From Fredinandcohnia quinoae (GTDB lineage Bacteria > Bacillota > Bacilli > Bacillales > Bacillaceae_L): a stretch of DNA of 64,000 bases. Both the position numbers and the translations under genes were made by a program. This document shows, one piece after another, positions 44,498 to 54,439 of this stretch; within the stretch, counting starts at the first letter, position 1, and each line of letters starts with the position of its first letter. The notes beneath the pieces were generated by a model, which did no database searches, was not told the DNA's origin, and saw only the letters and a list, made by a program, of their open reading frames with translations. The stretch is taken from NCBI RefSeq assembly GCF_022427965.1, contig NZ_JAKTTI010000025.1, positions 1 to 64,000 on the forward strand. The letters run 5' to 3'.

Positions 44498-46438
44498 ATG
44501 GTAGATCAAGCAAATAAAATGCAAAATGCTTTTTTTCCTCCGGTAGATTATGAGACATGGAAGAAGGAAACGGAGAAGTCGTTAAAGGGTAAGTCATTTG
44601 AACAATTGCATACAAATACGTATGAAAATATCGCCCTTAAACCGATTTATACAAAAGAAGACATACAAAACCTTCCACATGTAAAAGAGCTTCCAGGATT
44701 TGATTCTCGTGTTCGTGGTACACATAAATTAGGGTACACTCTAAAACCATGGTTGAATAGCCAGGAAATAGATGCACGATCAGCTGAGGAATTAAATTGT
44801 AAAGTGAAGCACGCAATAGCAAACGGACAATCGATGATTCATTTCCATTTGGAAAAAAATAGCGGACTATCAATAAAGAATATAGAAGATGTTAGATCTG
44901 CATTTGATGGAGTTCCTCTTGATTCTGTACCACTATTGATACATACAAAAAGCAATGCAGTACCATTGTTGAATCTTCTTACAACGTATTGTCTTGAGGG
45001 CAATCTGTCACTTCAATCAATAGAAGGTACAGTTGGTATGGATCCATTAGGTGTACTTGCTGAAGAGGGAGAAGCACCTCAACCAATATCATGCTTATTT
45101 GATCGAATGGGAGACACATTGACTTGGGCGAAGGGAAATGGCTCAAGAATTAAGACAATTATCGTGAGTGGCAATCCATATCATAATGGTGGAGCAAATG
45201 CAGTACAAGAGCTTGCGTTTACACTTGCAACTGCCGTTGAATATATCAATGAACTATTAAATAGAGGTTTTAATATTAATGAAATTACACCTCGCATGAT
45301 ATTTTTCTTTTCAGTGAGCTCAAATGTATTCATGGAAATTTCAAAGCTTAGAGCAGCTAAAATCCTCTGGTCTACAATCATAAACGCATTAGGAGGGGAT
45401 GTAGAAACGGCAAAAATGAATATTCATGCAAGAACCTCTGCATTTACAAAAACAGCGAATGACCCTTTTGTAAATATGCTCCGTTCTACAACGGAAGCAT
45501 TTACTGCGATCATTGGAGGAATTGATAGTCTGCATGTGTCATCATTTGATGAACCTATTAAAAGATCGGATGTCTTTTCAAGTAGAATTGCTCGTAATAC
45601 ACAATTCATATTACAGGAAGAATCTCACTTGCACAGGGTTATTGATCCAGCAGGAGGATCATGGTATGTAGAATCATTAACGAATGAACTAGCTGAGAAG
45701 GTCTGGGAATTGTTCAAGGAGATTGAAGCAAAAGGGGGTATGCTTCAATCATTAAAATCTGGATTTGTTCAAGATCAAATATTCAACATTTTAAATGAAA
45801 GACAGAAAAACGTAAATGTACGGAATGATAAAATTGTAGGAGTGAATGTATATGCAAATATGAATGAAAAGCCCCTTGATGCCCCTCTAATTACGAAGGA
45901 AACTAGTGTTATTCAAGAAAATCAGGAAGTAAATACCGGTAATGTGACAAGAATTAAAAAAATCCCGCGGGTTAGAATTTCCGAAACCTTTGAAGGATTG
46001 CGGAGCGCTGCGGAATCTTATATAAAACAAACCGGTGAACGTCCTAAGGTGGGCTTAATCAATCTAGGAGCGATTCCTTCACATAAACCTCGAGCAGATT
46101 TCATTACAGGTTTCTTTGAAGCGGGTGGTTTTCAAGTTATTAAAAATGATGGCTATGAAACCATCACTAAGGCTGTTGAAGGGTCAGTTGCCCTTGATTT
46201 AACTACCTATGTATTCTGTGGTTCGGATGAAACGTATGTTGAGATGCTTGAAGAAATCTGTAAGGAATTGAAAAGAAATAATCCTTCGATTCGCTTATTT
46301 GTTGCCGGTAGGCAAAATAAAGAGTTAGAGCATCTTAATCAAGAAGTAGGTATTACTGATTATATTGATCGTAAAACGGATTGTTATTCATTGCTTTATC
46401 AATTACAGCTTGATATGGGGGTGCGACCAAATGGGTGA
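44498..46438 (+). CDS. mutA: Methylmalonyl-CoA mutase small subunit
   Basis: MutA is the non-catalytic partner in heterodimeric methylmalonyl-CoA mutase. The 646-residue protein has the mutase barrel and a degenerate C-terminal Rossmann domain (about 500-640, [17 protein letters not shown]), in which the cobalamin-binding DxHxxG motif is absent, as expected for the small subunit. The start follows TTGAGGGGG. The last 8 nt overlap mutB. Confidence 0.93.
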   Translation: MVDQANKMQNAFFPPVDYETWKKETEKSLKGKSFEQLHTNTYENIALKPIYTKEDIQNLPHVKELPGFDSRVRGTHKLGYTLKPWLNSQEIDARSAEELNCKVKHAIANGQSMIHFHLEKNSGLSIKNIEDVRSAFDGVPLDSVPLLIHTKSNAVPLLNLLTTYCLEGNLSLQSIEGTVGMDPLGVLAEEGEAPQPISCLFDRMGDTLTWAKGNGSRIKTIIVSGNPYHNGGANAVQELAFTLATAVEYINELLNRGFNINEITPRMIFFFSVSSNVFMEISKLRAAKILWSTIINALGGDVETAKMNIHARTSAFTKTANDPFVNMLRSTTEAFTAIIGGIDSLHVSSFDEPIKRSDVFSSRIARNTQFILQEESHLHRVIDPAGGSWYVESLTNELAEKVWELFKEIEAKGGMLQSLKSGFVQDQIFNILNERQKNVNVRNDKIVGVNVYANMNEKPLDAPLITKETSVIQENQEVNTGNVTRIKKIPRVRISETFEGLRSAAESYIKQTGERPKVGLINLGAIPSHKPRADFITGFFEAGGFQVIKNDGYETITKAVEGSVALDLTTYVFCGSDETYVEMLEEICKELKRNNPSIRLFVAGRQNKELEHLNQEVGITDYIDRKTDCYSLLYQLQLDMGVRPNG

Positions 46439-48635
46439 GAGATTTAACTTTTCAGACGTTACATTACAAAAGACAACTCAAACTGTTAAAAGTGTTGATG
46501 ACTGGAAACAATCAGTTGAAGAGGAAATAAAACATTCAATTGATGATTTGCTTTTTCAAACGAATGAACAAATTGCTGTAAAGCCTTTATACACAGAAGT
46601 AGATCTTAAGAGATTCACCCATTTAGATTATATGCCCGGTCTGCCTCCTTTTTTGCGAGGGCCATATCCAACCATGTATGTAAATCGTCCATGGACGGTA
46701 CGACAATATGCTGGCTTTTCAACTGCAGAAGAAAGTAATGCCTTTTATCGTCGAAATTTAGCGATGGGTCAAAAAGGTCTGTCAGTTGCGTTTGATTTAG
46801 CCACACATCGAGGCTATGATTCCGATCATCCTAGGGTAGTAGGCGATGTCGGTAAAGCAGGTGTAGCGATTGATTCGATTCAAGACATGAAAAAACTATT
46901 TGACGGAATCCCACTTGACCAAATGAGTGTTTCGATGACAATGAACGGAGCAGTCCTCCCAATTATGGCATTTTATATTGTTACTGCCGAGGAGCAAGGG
47001 GTTAGTAGGGATGAATTATCAGGAACGATTCAGAATGATATTTTAAAAGAGTATATGGTTCGGAATACGTATATATATCCACCAGAGACTTCAATGAGGA
47101 TTATATCTGATATTTTTGATTACACTTCAAAGTATATGCCGAAATTTAATAGCATCAGTATCTCTGGATATCATATGCAGGAAGCGGGTGCACCTGCTGA
47201 TCTTGAATTAGCATATACATTAGCAGATGGTTTGGAGTATGTACGTACTGGGATCAGTAAAGGAATTGATATTGACTCATTTGCCCCAAGGCTATCCTTC
47301 TTTTGGGCAATTGGAATGAATTATTTTATGGAAGTAGCTAAGATGAGAGCTGCTCGACTAATTTGGGCAAAAATGATGAAGGGTTTCAATCCGAAGAATC
47401 CTAAATCTCTAGCATTGAGAACACATTCTCAAACATCGGGTTGGAGCTTAACTGAGCAAGATCCTTATAATAATATTGCAAGAACTTGCATAGAAGCCTT
47501 AGCAGCGACAATGGGGCATACACAGTCACTTCATACGAATGCACTAGATGAAGCGATCGCATTACCAACTGATTTTTCAGCTCGTATTGCTAGAAACACA
47601 CAATTGTATTTACAGGATGAAACAGGGATATGTAACGTAATTGACCCATGGGGTGGTTCATATTATGTAGAGACATTGACGAATGAATTAATGAATCGAG
47701 CTTGGAAGCACATCGAAGAAATCGAAGCCCTTGGTGGGATGACGAAAGCAATTGAAACAGGATTACCGAAAATGAGAATTGAGGAAGCATCAGCCCGCCG
47801 CCAAGCTAGAATTGATTCTGGCAAAGAAATCATTATTGGTGTTAATAAATACCGCTTAGAGAAAGAGGAACCAATAGATATTTTGGATATTGATAACACA
47901 GCTGTTCGCTTGAAACAGATTGAAAATCTTGAAAAATTACGAGCTACAAGGGATGAAAATATAGTTAAAGAAACACTTTCTGCAATCACAAGGGCAACTG
48001 ATTCAGGTGAAGGAAACCTTTTGGAATTGGCTGTAAATGCCGCAAGAGCACGTGCAAGTCTTGGAGAAATATCTGATGCCATTGAAAAAGCTTCAAAACG
48101 TCATAAAGCGGTGATTCGTTCGATTAGTGGTGTATACAGTTCAGAATTCTCAAATGAGGAAGAAATTATGAATGTGAAGAAGATGACGGATGAATTTTTA
48201 GAAAATGAAGGTAGACGCCCTCGAATACTCATTGCAAAGATGGGACAGGATGGTCATGATCGTGGTGCTAAAGTTATCTCTACTGCATTTGCAGATCTAG
48301 GGTTTGATGTTGATATTGGGCCGTTATTTCAGACTCCAGAGGAAACTGCATTACAGGCAGTTGAAAATGATGTCCATGTCGTTGGCATGAGCTCTCTTGC
48401 GGCTGGTCATAAAACATTATTACCGCAACTTATCGCGGAGCTTCGTAAACTAGGACGTGAGGATATTCTCGTTATTGTTGGGGGGGTTATACCAGTTCAG
48501 GATTATGAATATTTACGGGAAAATGGCGCTGCAGCTATTTTTGGACCAGGTACAGTCATTCCTGTTGCAGCTCAGAAAGTAATTGAGGAAATTTATTATC
48601 GCCTTGGCTATGAGGAAGCTAGAAATGAAGAATGA
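46431..48635 (+). CDS. mutB: Methylmalonyl-CoA mutase large (catalytic) subunit
   Basis: MutB isomerises (R)-methylmalonyl-CoA to succinyl-CoA with adenosylcobalamin. The 734-residue protein has the substrate-binding barrel with GVAFD-like [19 protein letters not shown] and [13 protein letters not shown]-type segments, and the C-terminal B12 domain [17 protein letters not shown], where Asp607, His609 and Gly612 form DxHxxG. ATG 46431 overlaps the mutA stop and follows GGGGGTG. The longer frame from 46365 is not supported. Confidence 0.96.
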   Translation: MGERFNFSDVTLQKTTQTVKSVDDWKQSVEEEIKHSIDDLLFQTNEQIAVKPLYTEVDLKRFTHLDYMPGLPPFLRGPYPTMYVNRPWTVRQYAGFSTAEESNAFYRRNLAMGQKGLSVAFDLATHRGYDSDHPRVVGDVGKAGVAIDSIQDMKKLFDGIPLDQMSVSMTMNGAVLPIMAFYIVTAEEQGVSRDELSGTIQNDILKEYMVRNTYIYPPETSMRIISDIFDYTSKYMPKFNSISISGYHMQEAGAPADLELAYTLADGLEYVRTGISKGIDIDSFAPRLSFFWAIGMNYFMEVAKMRAARLIWAKMMKGFNPKNPKSLALRTHSQTSGWSLTEQDPYNNIARTCIEALAATMGHTQSLHTNALDEAIALPTDFSARIARNTQLYLQDETGICNVIDPWGGSYYVETLTNELMNRAWKHIEEIEALGGMTKAIETGLPKMRIEEASARRQARIDSGKEIIIGVNKYRLEKEEPIDILDIDNTAVRLKQIENLEKLRATRDENIVKETLSAITRATDSGEGNLLELAVNAARARASLGEISDAIEKASKRHKAVIRSISGVYSSEFSNEEEIMNVKKMTDEFLENEGRRPRILIAKMGQDGHDRGAKVISTAFADLGFDVDIGPLFQTPEETALQAVENDVHVVGMSSLAAGHKTLLPQLIAELRKLGREDILVIVGGVIPVQDYEYLRENGAAAIFGPGTVIPVAAQKVIEEIYYRLGYEEARNEE

Positions 48636-49737
48636 TAAAAATAGACCGGAGTGGGTGCCAATCAATGCATCTGATGGATTCACAACTGAAATCATCCGAG
48701 GGGTTGATTCCAAGGAAGCAACTACAGGCAGAAAGTTCTTTAAGAAAAAAGAGCGCACTACGGATGAATATGTTGACGGTATTTTACAAAGTGATCGGAC
48801 GATTTTAGCTCAAGCAATTACTCTTGTAGAAAGCAATGCTTTAAAACATCAGAATCAGGCACAGGAGGTTTTAAATCGCATTCTGCCTTATACAGGAAAA
48901 TCCATTAGAATTGGTATTACCGGTGTTCCTGGGGCAGGAAAAAGTACATTTATTGAGGCATTCGGAACTTTTTTATGTGAACAAGGACATCGTGTTGCAG
49001 TTCTTGCGGTTGACCCAAGTAGTAGTGTAACAGGCGGAAGTATTCTCGGTGATAAAACACGAATGGAGTTACTTGCGAGAAATCATCATGCATTTATTCG
49101 TCCAACCCCCTCAGGAGGAACACTTGGTGGGGTAAATCGTAAGACAAGGGAAACTATTCTGCTTTGTGAAGCAGCTAGCTTCGATGTCATTCTTGTTGAA
49201 ACGATAGGTGTTGGGCAGAGTGAAATAGTCGTAAGAAGCATGGTTGATTTTTTTCTCTTACTTGTGTTAACAGGTGCAGGTGATGAACTACAAGGTATGA
49301 AAAAGGGTGTAATGGAGCTTGCTGATGCTCTGCTAATCAATAAAGCAGATGGAGATAATCTGCAAAACGCAAAGGTTGCTTGTGCGGAGTATAACCGTCT
49401 CTTGCATTATCTCCAACCAGCTACGAAGGGCTGGCAAACAAAAGCATTCATTGCTTCAGCATTATATAATGAAGGTATCAAAGAAATTTGGGATGTAATC
49501 AGTCGTTTTCATGTACAGGCAAGAACTACGGGAGTATTTGAATCCAGGAGAAGTTCCCAAACTAAGGATTGGATATACTCAATGATTAAGGACTATCTTG
49601 AATCGCACTTCTTTTCAAATCCTATCATAAAAGAACAACTCCCACTATTTGAACAAAATGTAGTGAATGGAAAACAAAATGTTACTTCTGTTGTAAGAGA
49701 ACTTATAAATCTATATGAGAAACAGGATAAAAAATAA
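48625..49737 (+). CDS. meaB: Methylmalonyl-CoA mutase chaperone GTPase MeaB
   Basis: MeaB is a G3E-type GTPase that guards and reloads the mutase cofactor. The 370-residue protein has the P-loop GVPGAGKS (100-107), [18 protein letters not shown], the ETIGVGQSE switch segment and the guanine-specificity motif NKAD (239-242). ATG 48625 follows GAGGAAG and overlaps the end of mutB by 11 nt, so the three mut genes are translationally coupled. Older records name this family ArgK, which is misleading. Confidence 0.94.
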   Translation: MKNDKNRPEWVPINASDGFTTEIIRGVDSKEATTGRKFFKKKERTTDEYVDGILQSDRTILAQAITLVESNALKHQNQAQEVLNRILPYTGKSIRIGITGVPGAGKSTFIEAFGTFLCEQGHRVAVLAVDPSSSVTGGSILGDKTRMELLARNHHAFIRPTPSGGTLGGVNRKTRETILLCEAASFDVILVETIGVGQSEIVVRSMVDFFLLLVLTGAGDELQGMKKGVMELADALLINKADGDNLQNAKVACAEYNRLLHYLQPATKGWQTKAFIASALYNEGIKEIWDVISRFHVQARTTGVFESRRSSQTKDWIYSMIKDYLESHFFSNPIIKEQLPLFEQNVVNGKQNVTSVVRELINLYEKQDKK

Positions 49738-49834
49738 TGATATTAAGATTCTAATGTGTCAGATTTGAAAATTATCTGCAAAAACTCTATTATTAAAGTA
49801 GAGTTAGATTCAGATGTATGAAGGAGAGATAAAA

Positions 49835-50272
49835 GTGGAAGTGGATTTTAATCTTTTTATGAACGATATCATTCAACAAGCAAGAAAAGAAATGACAGCA
49901 GCAGGTTATGAAGAATTAAAGACTCCAGATGAGGTTAATGGTGCTCTTGGTCGTAAAGGAACAACATTAGTGATGATTAATTCGGTATGTGGTTGTGCAG
50001 GTGGAATTGCTCGTCCAGCAGCAGCACACTCACTTCATTATGATAAACGACCAGACCATCTTGTTACAGTATTTGCTGGTCAGGATAAGGCGGCAACAGA
50101 AGAAGCAAGATCATATTTTAGTGAGTATCCACCATCATCTCCATCATTTGCGTTATTAAAAGATGGAAAAATCCTACGCATGGTTGAACGTCATGAAATT
50201 GAAGGACACGAGCCTATGGCTGTTGTTAATAAACTTCAAGAAGCATTTGAAGAATATTGTGAAGAAGTATAA
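49835..50272 (+). CDS. brxB: Bacilliredoxin BrxB (DUF1094)
   Basis: Bacilliredoxins remove bacillithiol from S-bacillithiolated proteins. The 145-residue thioredoxin-like protein has the family's CGC active site (Cys52-Gly-Cys54) in [16 protein letters not shown]. The start is GTG 49835, 8 nt after AAGGAGAG; the in-frame ATG at 49814 lies before that site. In B. subtilis the equivalent yqiW sits at the same place, between the bkd genes and artPQM. A terminator follows. Confidence 0.93.
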   Translation: MEVDFNLFMNDIIQQARKEMTAAGYEELKTPDEVNGALGRKGTTLVMINSVCGCAGGIARPAAAHSLHYDKRPDHLVTVFAGQDKAATEEARSYFSEYPPSSPSFALLKDGKILRMVERHEIEGHEPMAVVNKLQEAFEEYCEEV

Positions 50273-50295
50273 GAGGCCTTAGGGCTTCTTTTTTT
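50271..50295 (+). terminator. Intrinsic terminator of brxB
   Basis: AAGAGGCC (50271-50278) pairs with GGCTTCTT (50283-50290) with one wobble around TTAG, followed by TTTTT. Confidence 0.78.
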
Positions 50296-50366
50296 GTGCT
50301 CGTTTATTCTATATTACTATTTAAAAATATTGAATTAACAATTAATAACTATTTTTAAAAAGCATC

Positions 50367-50417
50367 TTGTATATTTATGCATATGTGTTAAAATACATTC
50401 TATCGAATAATTATTAA
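50367..50417 (+). promoter_or_regulatory. artPQM promoter with candidate ArgR boxes
   Basis: TTGTAT (50367-50372) and TAAAAT (50389-50394) are 16 bp apart. TGTATATTTATGCA (50368-50381) overlaps the -35 and has the TGNAT-N4-ATNCA form of an ARG box. A second, weaker match (GAATAATTATT) lies at 50404-50417. The neighbouring transport genes and argR in the same window make ArgR control plausible. Confidence 0.5.
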
Positions 50418-50440
50418 TAGACACTTGAGGAGGAGCACAT

Positions 50441-51223
50441 ATGAAAAAGTTACTACTAGTTTCCATGATTACTATTTTTACTCTAAGCATATTAGCAGCA
50501 TGTGGACAAAGCGATAAATCTTCTGGTGAAGATTCGAAGGATGAGAAAAAGGTATTAAAGATGGCTACATCTGCCGATTTTCCTCCGTTTGAAACAATTG
50601 ATGCCGCATCCGGTGATTATATTGGATTTGATATTGAGTTAACGAAATATATTGCTGATGAATTAGGATATAAACTTGAAATTTCCAATTTAGATTTTGA
50701 AGGCTTGGTAAGTGCTTTACAATCAAAGCGTGCAGACCTAGTTGCATCTGGCATGAATGCAACAAAAGAACGTAAAGAGAATGTTGATTTTTCAATCGAA
50801 TATCACCAGGCTGGATCGATATTTGTTACATTAAAAGACTCTAAGCTTAAATCTATTGAAGATTTAGACGGAAAAAAGATCGGTGTTCAATTAGGTTCAA
50901 TTCAAGATGAAGGTGCAAAAAAACTTAAAAAATCAGAACTAAAAGAGATAGAGATTGCGGCTTTAAATAAAGTTCCTGACTTAATTCAAGAGTTAAAAAC
51001 GGGTCGTATTGATGCAGTTTATCTGGATGAATCAGTTGCAGTTGGATATATCGAAGAAGCTGACCTAGCGGGCTTTAATGATCCAACAGCAAGTGCTCCA
51101 GGCTATGCCATTGCATTTCCAAAGGGCAGTAATCTTGTTGAGAAATTCGATAAAGTTTTAAAAGAAATGCAAGAGAATGGTGAACTAGAAAAATTAGAAA
51201 AAAAATGGCTAGAAGCGAAATAA
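50441..51223 (+). CDS. artP: Arginine-type ABC transporter substrate-binding lipoprotein
   Basis: The 260-residue protein is a lipid-anchored extracytoplasmic binding protein of the polar amino acid family. The signal peptide ends in the lipobox LAAC with Cys21, followed by a Ser/Lys/Glu-rich linker and the family-3 binding domain (about 35-258, e.g. LKMATSADFPPFE). The order artP-artQ-artM matches yqiX-yqiY-yqiZ of B. subtilis, an arginine uptake system. Substrate is assigned by this context. Confidence 0.9.
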   Translation: MKKLLLVSMITIFTLSILAACGQSDKSSGEDSKDEKKVLKMATSADFPPFETIDAASGDYIGFDIELTKYIADELGYKLEISNLDFEGLVSALQSKRADLVASGMNATKERKENVDFSIEYHQAGSIFVTLKDSKLKSIEDLDGKKIGVQLGSIQDEGAKKLKKSELKEIEIAALNKVPDLIQELKTGRIDAVYLDESVAVGYIEEADLAGFNDPTASAPGYAIAFPKGSNLVEKFDKVLKEMQENGELEKLEKKWLEAK

Positions 51224-51251
51224 AATTTTTAATAGAAATGAGGTGTGAGGC

Positions 51252-51917
51252 ATGAATTTGGAAATAGACTTTTCCCAAATCGTGCCTTCCATTCCTTTTA
51301 TACTTCAAGGAATCGGGATCACGTTAGCCTTTGCGCTAGTATCGGCAATTATTGGGTTAGTACTAGGTTCTATCCTAGCAATCTTTAAAATTAGTAAAGT
51401 ATCAGCTCTAAAATGGTTTGCTAATATTTATACATCGATATTCAGAGGAACACCACTAATTCTCCAATTAGTAATTATCTATTTTGCAGTTCCACAATTA
51501 TTTCAATATGATATTCCTAAATTTCTAGCAGGTGTTATTGCCTTTGGATTAAATTCAGGTGCATATATATCTGAAATTATCCGTGCTGGTATTCAAGCGG
51601 TAGATAAGGGACAACAAGAAGCGGCAGAAGCGTTAGCCATTCCATATCGCCCGATGATGAAGGATATTATTTTACCACAAGCGATTAAAAATATACTTCC
51701 TGCACTTATGAATGAATTTATTACATTAACGAAAGAATCTGCAATTGTATCGGTCATTGGATTAATGGATATCATGCGCCGTGCACAAATTGTTGGAGCA
51801 AATACGTTTCGATATTTTGAACCATTGTTAATTGCGGGATTTGTTTATTGGGTTCTTGTTACATGTCTGACCGTACTGGGTGGATTCCTCGAGAGGAGGT
51901 TGCGTCGTAGTGAATAA
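51252..51917 (+). CDS. artQ: Arginine-type ABC transporter permease
   Basis: The 221-residue permease has about five membrane helices and the ABC-interaction EAA loop [24 protein letters not shown] (about 117-140). It is of the His/Glu/Gln/Arg transporter type (HisM family), with the typical [10 protein letters not shown] stretch near 68-77. Its final 8 nt overlap artM. Confidence 0.92.
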   Translation: MNLEIDFSQIVPSIPFILQGIGITLAFALVSAIIGLVLGSILAIFKISKVSALKWFANIYTSIFRGTPLILQLVIIYFAVPQLFQYDIPKFLAGVIAFGLNSGAYISEIIRAGIQAVDKGQQEAAEALAIPYRPMMKDIILPQAIKNILPALMNEFITLTKESAIVSVIGLMDIMRRAQIVGANTFRYFEPLLIAGFVYWVLVTCLTVLGGFLERRLRRSE

Positions 51918-52644
51918 TGCATTAATTACCGTTGAAAATCTTCATAAATCATTTGGAAAACTAGATGTCTTAAAAGGGATATCAACTACGATTGATAAAG
52001 GGGAGGTTATCGCCATCATTGGACCCTCTGGATCAGGTAAGTCTACTTTCCTTAGATGTATGAATTTACTAGAGAAGCCGACAGCTGGTCGTATTTTTAT
52101 CGGTAACGATGAAATTACCGCCCCAACTACAAATATTACAAAAGTTAGACAAAATATTGGAATGGTTTTTCAGCATTTTCACCTTTTTCCACATAAAACA
52201 GTTCTTGAGAATCTTACCTATGCACCAATTAAGGTTAAAGGAATGTCTAAGGATGAAGCTGAAAAAGTAGGACTTGATTTATTAAATCAAGTAGGTCTCT
52301 CAGATAAGGCGGATGTGTATCCAGGAAAATTATCAGGTGGACAAAAACAAAGAGTTGCCATTGCAAGAGCTTTAGCAATGTCTCCAGAAATTATGTTATT
52401 TGATGAACCAACCTCTGCATTAGATCCAGAAATGGTAAAAGAGGTTTTATCTGTTATGAAGTCATTAGCACATTCGGGAATGACAATGGCGATTGTAACT
52501 CATGAAATGGGCTTTGCTCGTGAGGTAGCAGACCGTGTATTATTTTTAGATGGTGGAATATTAGTAGAAGACTCTAATCCTACTGAGTTTTTCAATGCCC
52601 CAAAAAGCAAGCGGGCTCAAGATTTCTTAGAAAAAATATTATAG
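51910..52644 (+). CDS. artM: Arginine-type ABC transporter ATP-binding protein
   Basis: The 244-residue ATPase has Walker A GPSGSGKS (38-45), Q-loop [12 protein letters not shown], signature LSGGQ (141-145), Walker [15 protein letters not shown] and the switch His in VTHEMGFA. The start is GTG 51910 behind GAGGAGGTTG and overlaps the artQ stop. It energises the ArtQ permease for amino acid import. Confidence 0.94.
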   Translation: MNNALITVENLHKSFGKLDVLKGISTTIDKGEVIAIIGPSGSGKSTFLRCMNLLEKPTAGRIFIGNDEITAPTTNITKVRQNIGMVFQHFHLFPHKTVLENLTYAPIKVKGMSKDEAEKVGLDLLNQVGLSDKADVYPGKLSGGQKQRVAIARALAMSPEIMLFDEPTSALDPEMVKEVLSVMKSLAHSGMTMAIVTHEMGFAREVADRVLFLDGGILVEDSNPTEFFNAPKSKRAQDFLEKIL

Positions 52645-52649
52645 TTGAA

Positions 52650-52678
52650 AGGAATGATCAATTCGATCATTCTTTTTT
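52650..52678 (+). terminator. Intrinsic terminator of artPQM
   Basis: GAATGATC (52652-52659) pairs with GATCATTC (52665-52672), followed by six T. Confidence 0.88.
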
Positions 52679-52739
52679 GCTGTTAAAATGATGATTCAGT
52701 GTCAAACTAATAGGAGTTATGTTTTTTAGGAGATGAAAC

Positions 52740-53702
52740 ATGTTTAAAATTGGGTATCGTACGATAAAAACAGCGATCGGAACTATGATTGCGGTCTTTC
52801 TTGCAAAATGGATGGGCTTAGATAGCTATACATCGGCTGGGATTTTAACGATTCTTTGCATCAAGGTTACTAAGAAAAAATCCTTTCAAAGCTCTTGGGA
52901 ACGCTTCATTGCTTGTGCGGTTGGAATTTTATTTTCTTTTATATTTTTTGAGGGATTAGGTTATCATCCGATTTCGATTGGTATTTTATTACTTTTCTTT
53001 ATTCCTACACTTGTTGCCATAAAAGCAAAGGATGGCGTGATTACTAGCGCAGTTATTATTTTACACATATTTTCAGCAGGCAAGGTAACAATGCACTTAG
53101 TCCTTAATCAATTGGGTTTAATTATTATTGGAGTTGGTGTGGCCTTATTGATCAATTTATATATGCCAAGTGTTGATAAAAAGTTAAAACAATATCAACA
53201 AGATCTAGAAGACAATTTCGGGAAAATTTTTAGTGAAATGGTCAATTATTTACATATTGGAGAAAGTAATTGGGATGGCAAGGAAATAACAATGGTTGAA
53301 GAGTTAATAAAGAAAGCTAAAACCCTCGCTTCACGTGATAGTGAAAATCGCCTACTGCGTGAGGAAAATCAATATTATTTGTATTTTGAAATGAGGGAAA
53401 AGCAGTTTGAAATTATTCAAAGAATGCTGCCCATTATTACTTCCATTACTCATTCTGTTGAACAAGGAAAGATCGTTGCCCATTTTATTGAAGAAATTAG
53501 TGAATCCATCCATCCTGGTAATACGGCTCGTAAGTACTTACGAAAGTTGGAGGAAATGAGAGAGACATTTAGGGATATGCCATTACCGAAAACGAGAGAG
53601 GAATTTGAAGCAAGGGCAGCTCTATTACAATTTGTAAAAGAAATGGAAGAATATTTGTATATAAAAAGTATGTTTAAAGGCATATACAATGAAAGAAGGT
53701 GA
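52740..53702 (+). CDS. yqjA: Aromatic acid exporter family protein YqjA
   Basis: The 320-residue protein has an N-terminal membrane half with about four to five helices (about 10-30, 55-75, 78-96, 98-118 and 122-142) and a C-terminal cytoplasmic helical domain (145-320). This is the architecture of the ArAE/YqjA group (DUF939). The ribosome-binding site is AGGAGATG. Despite the family name, transport of aromatic acids has not been shown for this branch as far as I know. Confidence 0.87.
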   Translation: MFKIGYRTIKTAIGTMIAVFLAKWMGLDSYTSAGILTILCIKVTKKKSFQSSWERFIACAVGILFSFIFFEGLGYHPISIGILLLFFIPTLVAIKAKDGVITSAVIILHIFSAGKVTMHLVLNQLGLIIIGVGVALLINLYMPSVDKKLKQYQQDLEDNFGKIFSEMVNYLHIGESNWDGKEITMVEELIKKAKTLASRDSENRLLREENQYYLYFEMREKQFEIIQRMLPIITSITHSVEQGKIVAHFIEEISESIHPGNTARKYLRKLEEMRETFRDMPLPKTREEFEARAALLQFVKEMEEYLYIKSMFKGIYNERR

Positions 53703-53723
53703 CCGAATACAGTCACCTTTTTT
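53696..53723. terminator. Bidirectional terminator between yqjA and prli42
   Basis: AAGGTGAC (53696-53703) pairs with GTCACCTT (53712-53719), followed by a T tract on the plus strand and a weaker one on the minus strand. It overlaps the yqjA stop. Confidence 0.82.
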
Positions 53724-53819
53724 CTATGAGAACCACATACTCGCCCCTGCTAATATGGTTGTCAATGCCATAGCAGCTATCATTAAATATATAATAATTT
53801 TTTGCGTTTTACGGGTCAT
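53724..53819 (-). CDS. prli42: Stressosome-associated microprotein Prli42
   Basis: A minus-strand frame of 31 residues starts MTRKTQKIIIYLMIAAMALT and ends GASMWFS. It has a basic N-terminus and one membrane helix (about 8-29). This fits Prli42, the tiny membrane protein that anchors the stressosome in Listeria and is conserved in Bacillaceae, where it lies beside yqjA/yqjB. ATG at 53817-53819 follows GGGGGGGAA with good spacing, and a TTGTAC-N17-TAAAAT promoter is upstream on the same strand. It is too short for ordinary gene finders. Confidence 0.82.
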   Translation of the reverse strand: MTRKTQKIIIYLMIAAMALTTILAGASMWFS

Positions 53820-53854
53820 CGTATTCCCCCCCTACAAAGCCTTTTCTGCTTATT

Positions 53855-53883
53855 ATTTTACCCTGAAATTGACAAGCGTACAA
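53855..53883 (-). promoter_or_regulatory. Sigma-A promoter of prli42
   Basis: On the minus strand TTGTAC (plus 53878-53883) and TAAAAT (plus 53855-53860) are exactly 17 bp apart, about 36 nt before the prli42 ATG. Confidence 0.55.
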
Positions 53884-53986
53884 GTTGAATTCTCTTCTTG
53901 TAGTTAACTGAAAATACACAATTTTAACTAGGTTCATGCTACAATATATACATTAACGTTTTTTTAGAGATTCTGTCGATTTACAT

Positions 53987-54006
53987 TTGAGCGAGCGCTC
54001 GTTTCG
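53987..54006. promoter_or_regulatory. Palindrome ahead of the mce-pccB genes, possible TetR-type operator
   Basis: The centre is CGAGCGCTCG (53992-54001), a perfect 10-bp palindrome that extends imperfectly to about 20 bp. Such CG-rich palindromes in AT-rich upstream DNA are often sites of TetR-family repressors of acyl-CoA metabolism. No matching repressor is in the window, so this is inference. Confidence 0.35.
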
Positions 54007-54019
54007 AAGGGGGAACAAC

Positions 54020-54439
54020 ATGATAAAAAAAATGGATCATATTGGTATAGCCGTTACGTCTATAGAGGATTCTCTACCTTTTTATACCGAAACAATACAG
54101 TTAAAGCTTGAAGGGATCGAAGTGGTTGAATCGGAACAGGTAAAGGTAGCTTTTTTGAAAATTGGAGATTCAAAAATCGAATTATTGGAACCGCTGACAT
54201 CTGAAAGTCCAATTGCAAAGTTTATCGAAAAACGTGGTGAGGGGATTCACCATATAGCTCTTGCAGTTGATTCTATTGAAGAGCGAATAGATGAGATAAA
54301 GAAAAAGGGGATTCAAATGCTGCAAGAAAATCCGAAAATTGGTGCTGGTGGTGCTAAGATTGCATTTATGCATCCAAGATCAACAGGAAAAGTATTGTTT
54401 GAGTTTTGTGAAAAAGATAGCAAGGAGGATACAAAATAA
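54020..54439 (+). CDS. mce: Methylmalonyl-CoA epimerase (YqjC)
   Basis: The enzyme interconverts the (S) and (R) forms of methylmalonyl-CoA, linking propionyl-CoA carboxylase to MutAB. The 139-residue vicinal-oxygen-chelate protein has metal ligands consistent with His7 (MDHIGIAV), His78 (GEGIHHIAL) and Glu128 (KVLFEFCE). ATG 54020 follows GAAGGGGGAA; a longer frame from 53987 runs through the palindrome. The stop overlaps the pccB start by 1 nt. Confidence 0.93.
   Translation: MIKKMDHIGIAVTSIEDSLPFYTETIQLKLEGIEVVESEQVKVAFLKIGDSKIELLEPLTSESPIAKFIEKRGEGIHHIALAVDSIEERIDEIKKKGIQMLQENPKIGAGGAKIAFMHPRSTGKVLFEFCEKDSKEDTK

Noticed and set aside
46041-46435. MutA lacking the cobalamin DxHxxG motif as a sign of decay
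   Set aside because: The small subunit of heterodimeric mutases normally lacks this motif, and the gene is otherwise intact.
53689-53907. Plus-strand 72-residue frame after yqjA
   Set aside because: It has no ribosome-binding site, overlaps the yqjA end and terminator, and is antisense to the well-supported Prli42 gene.
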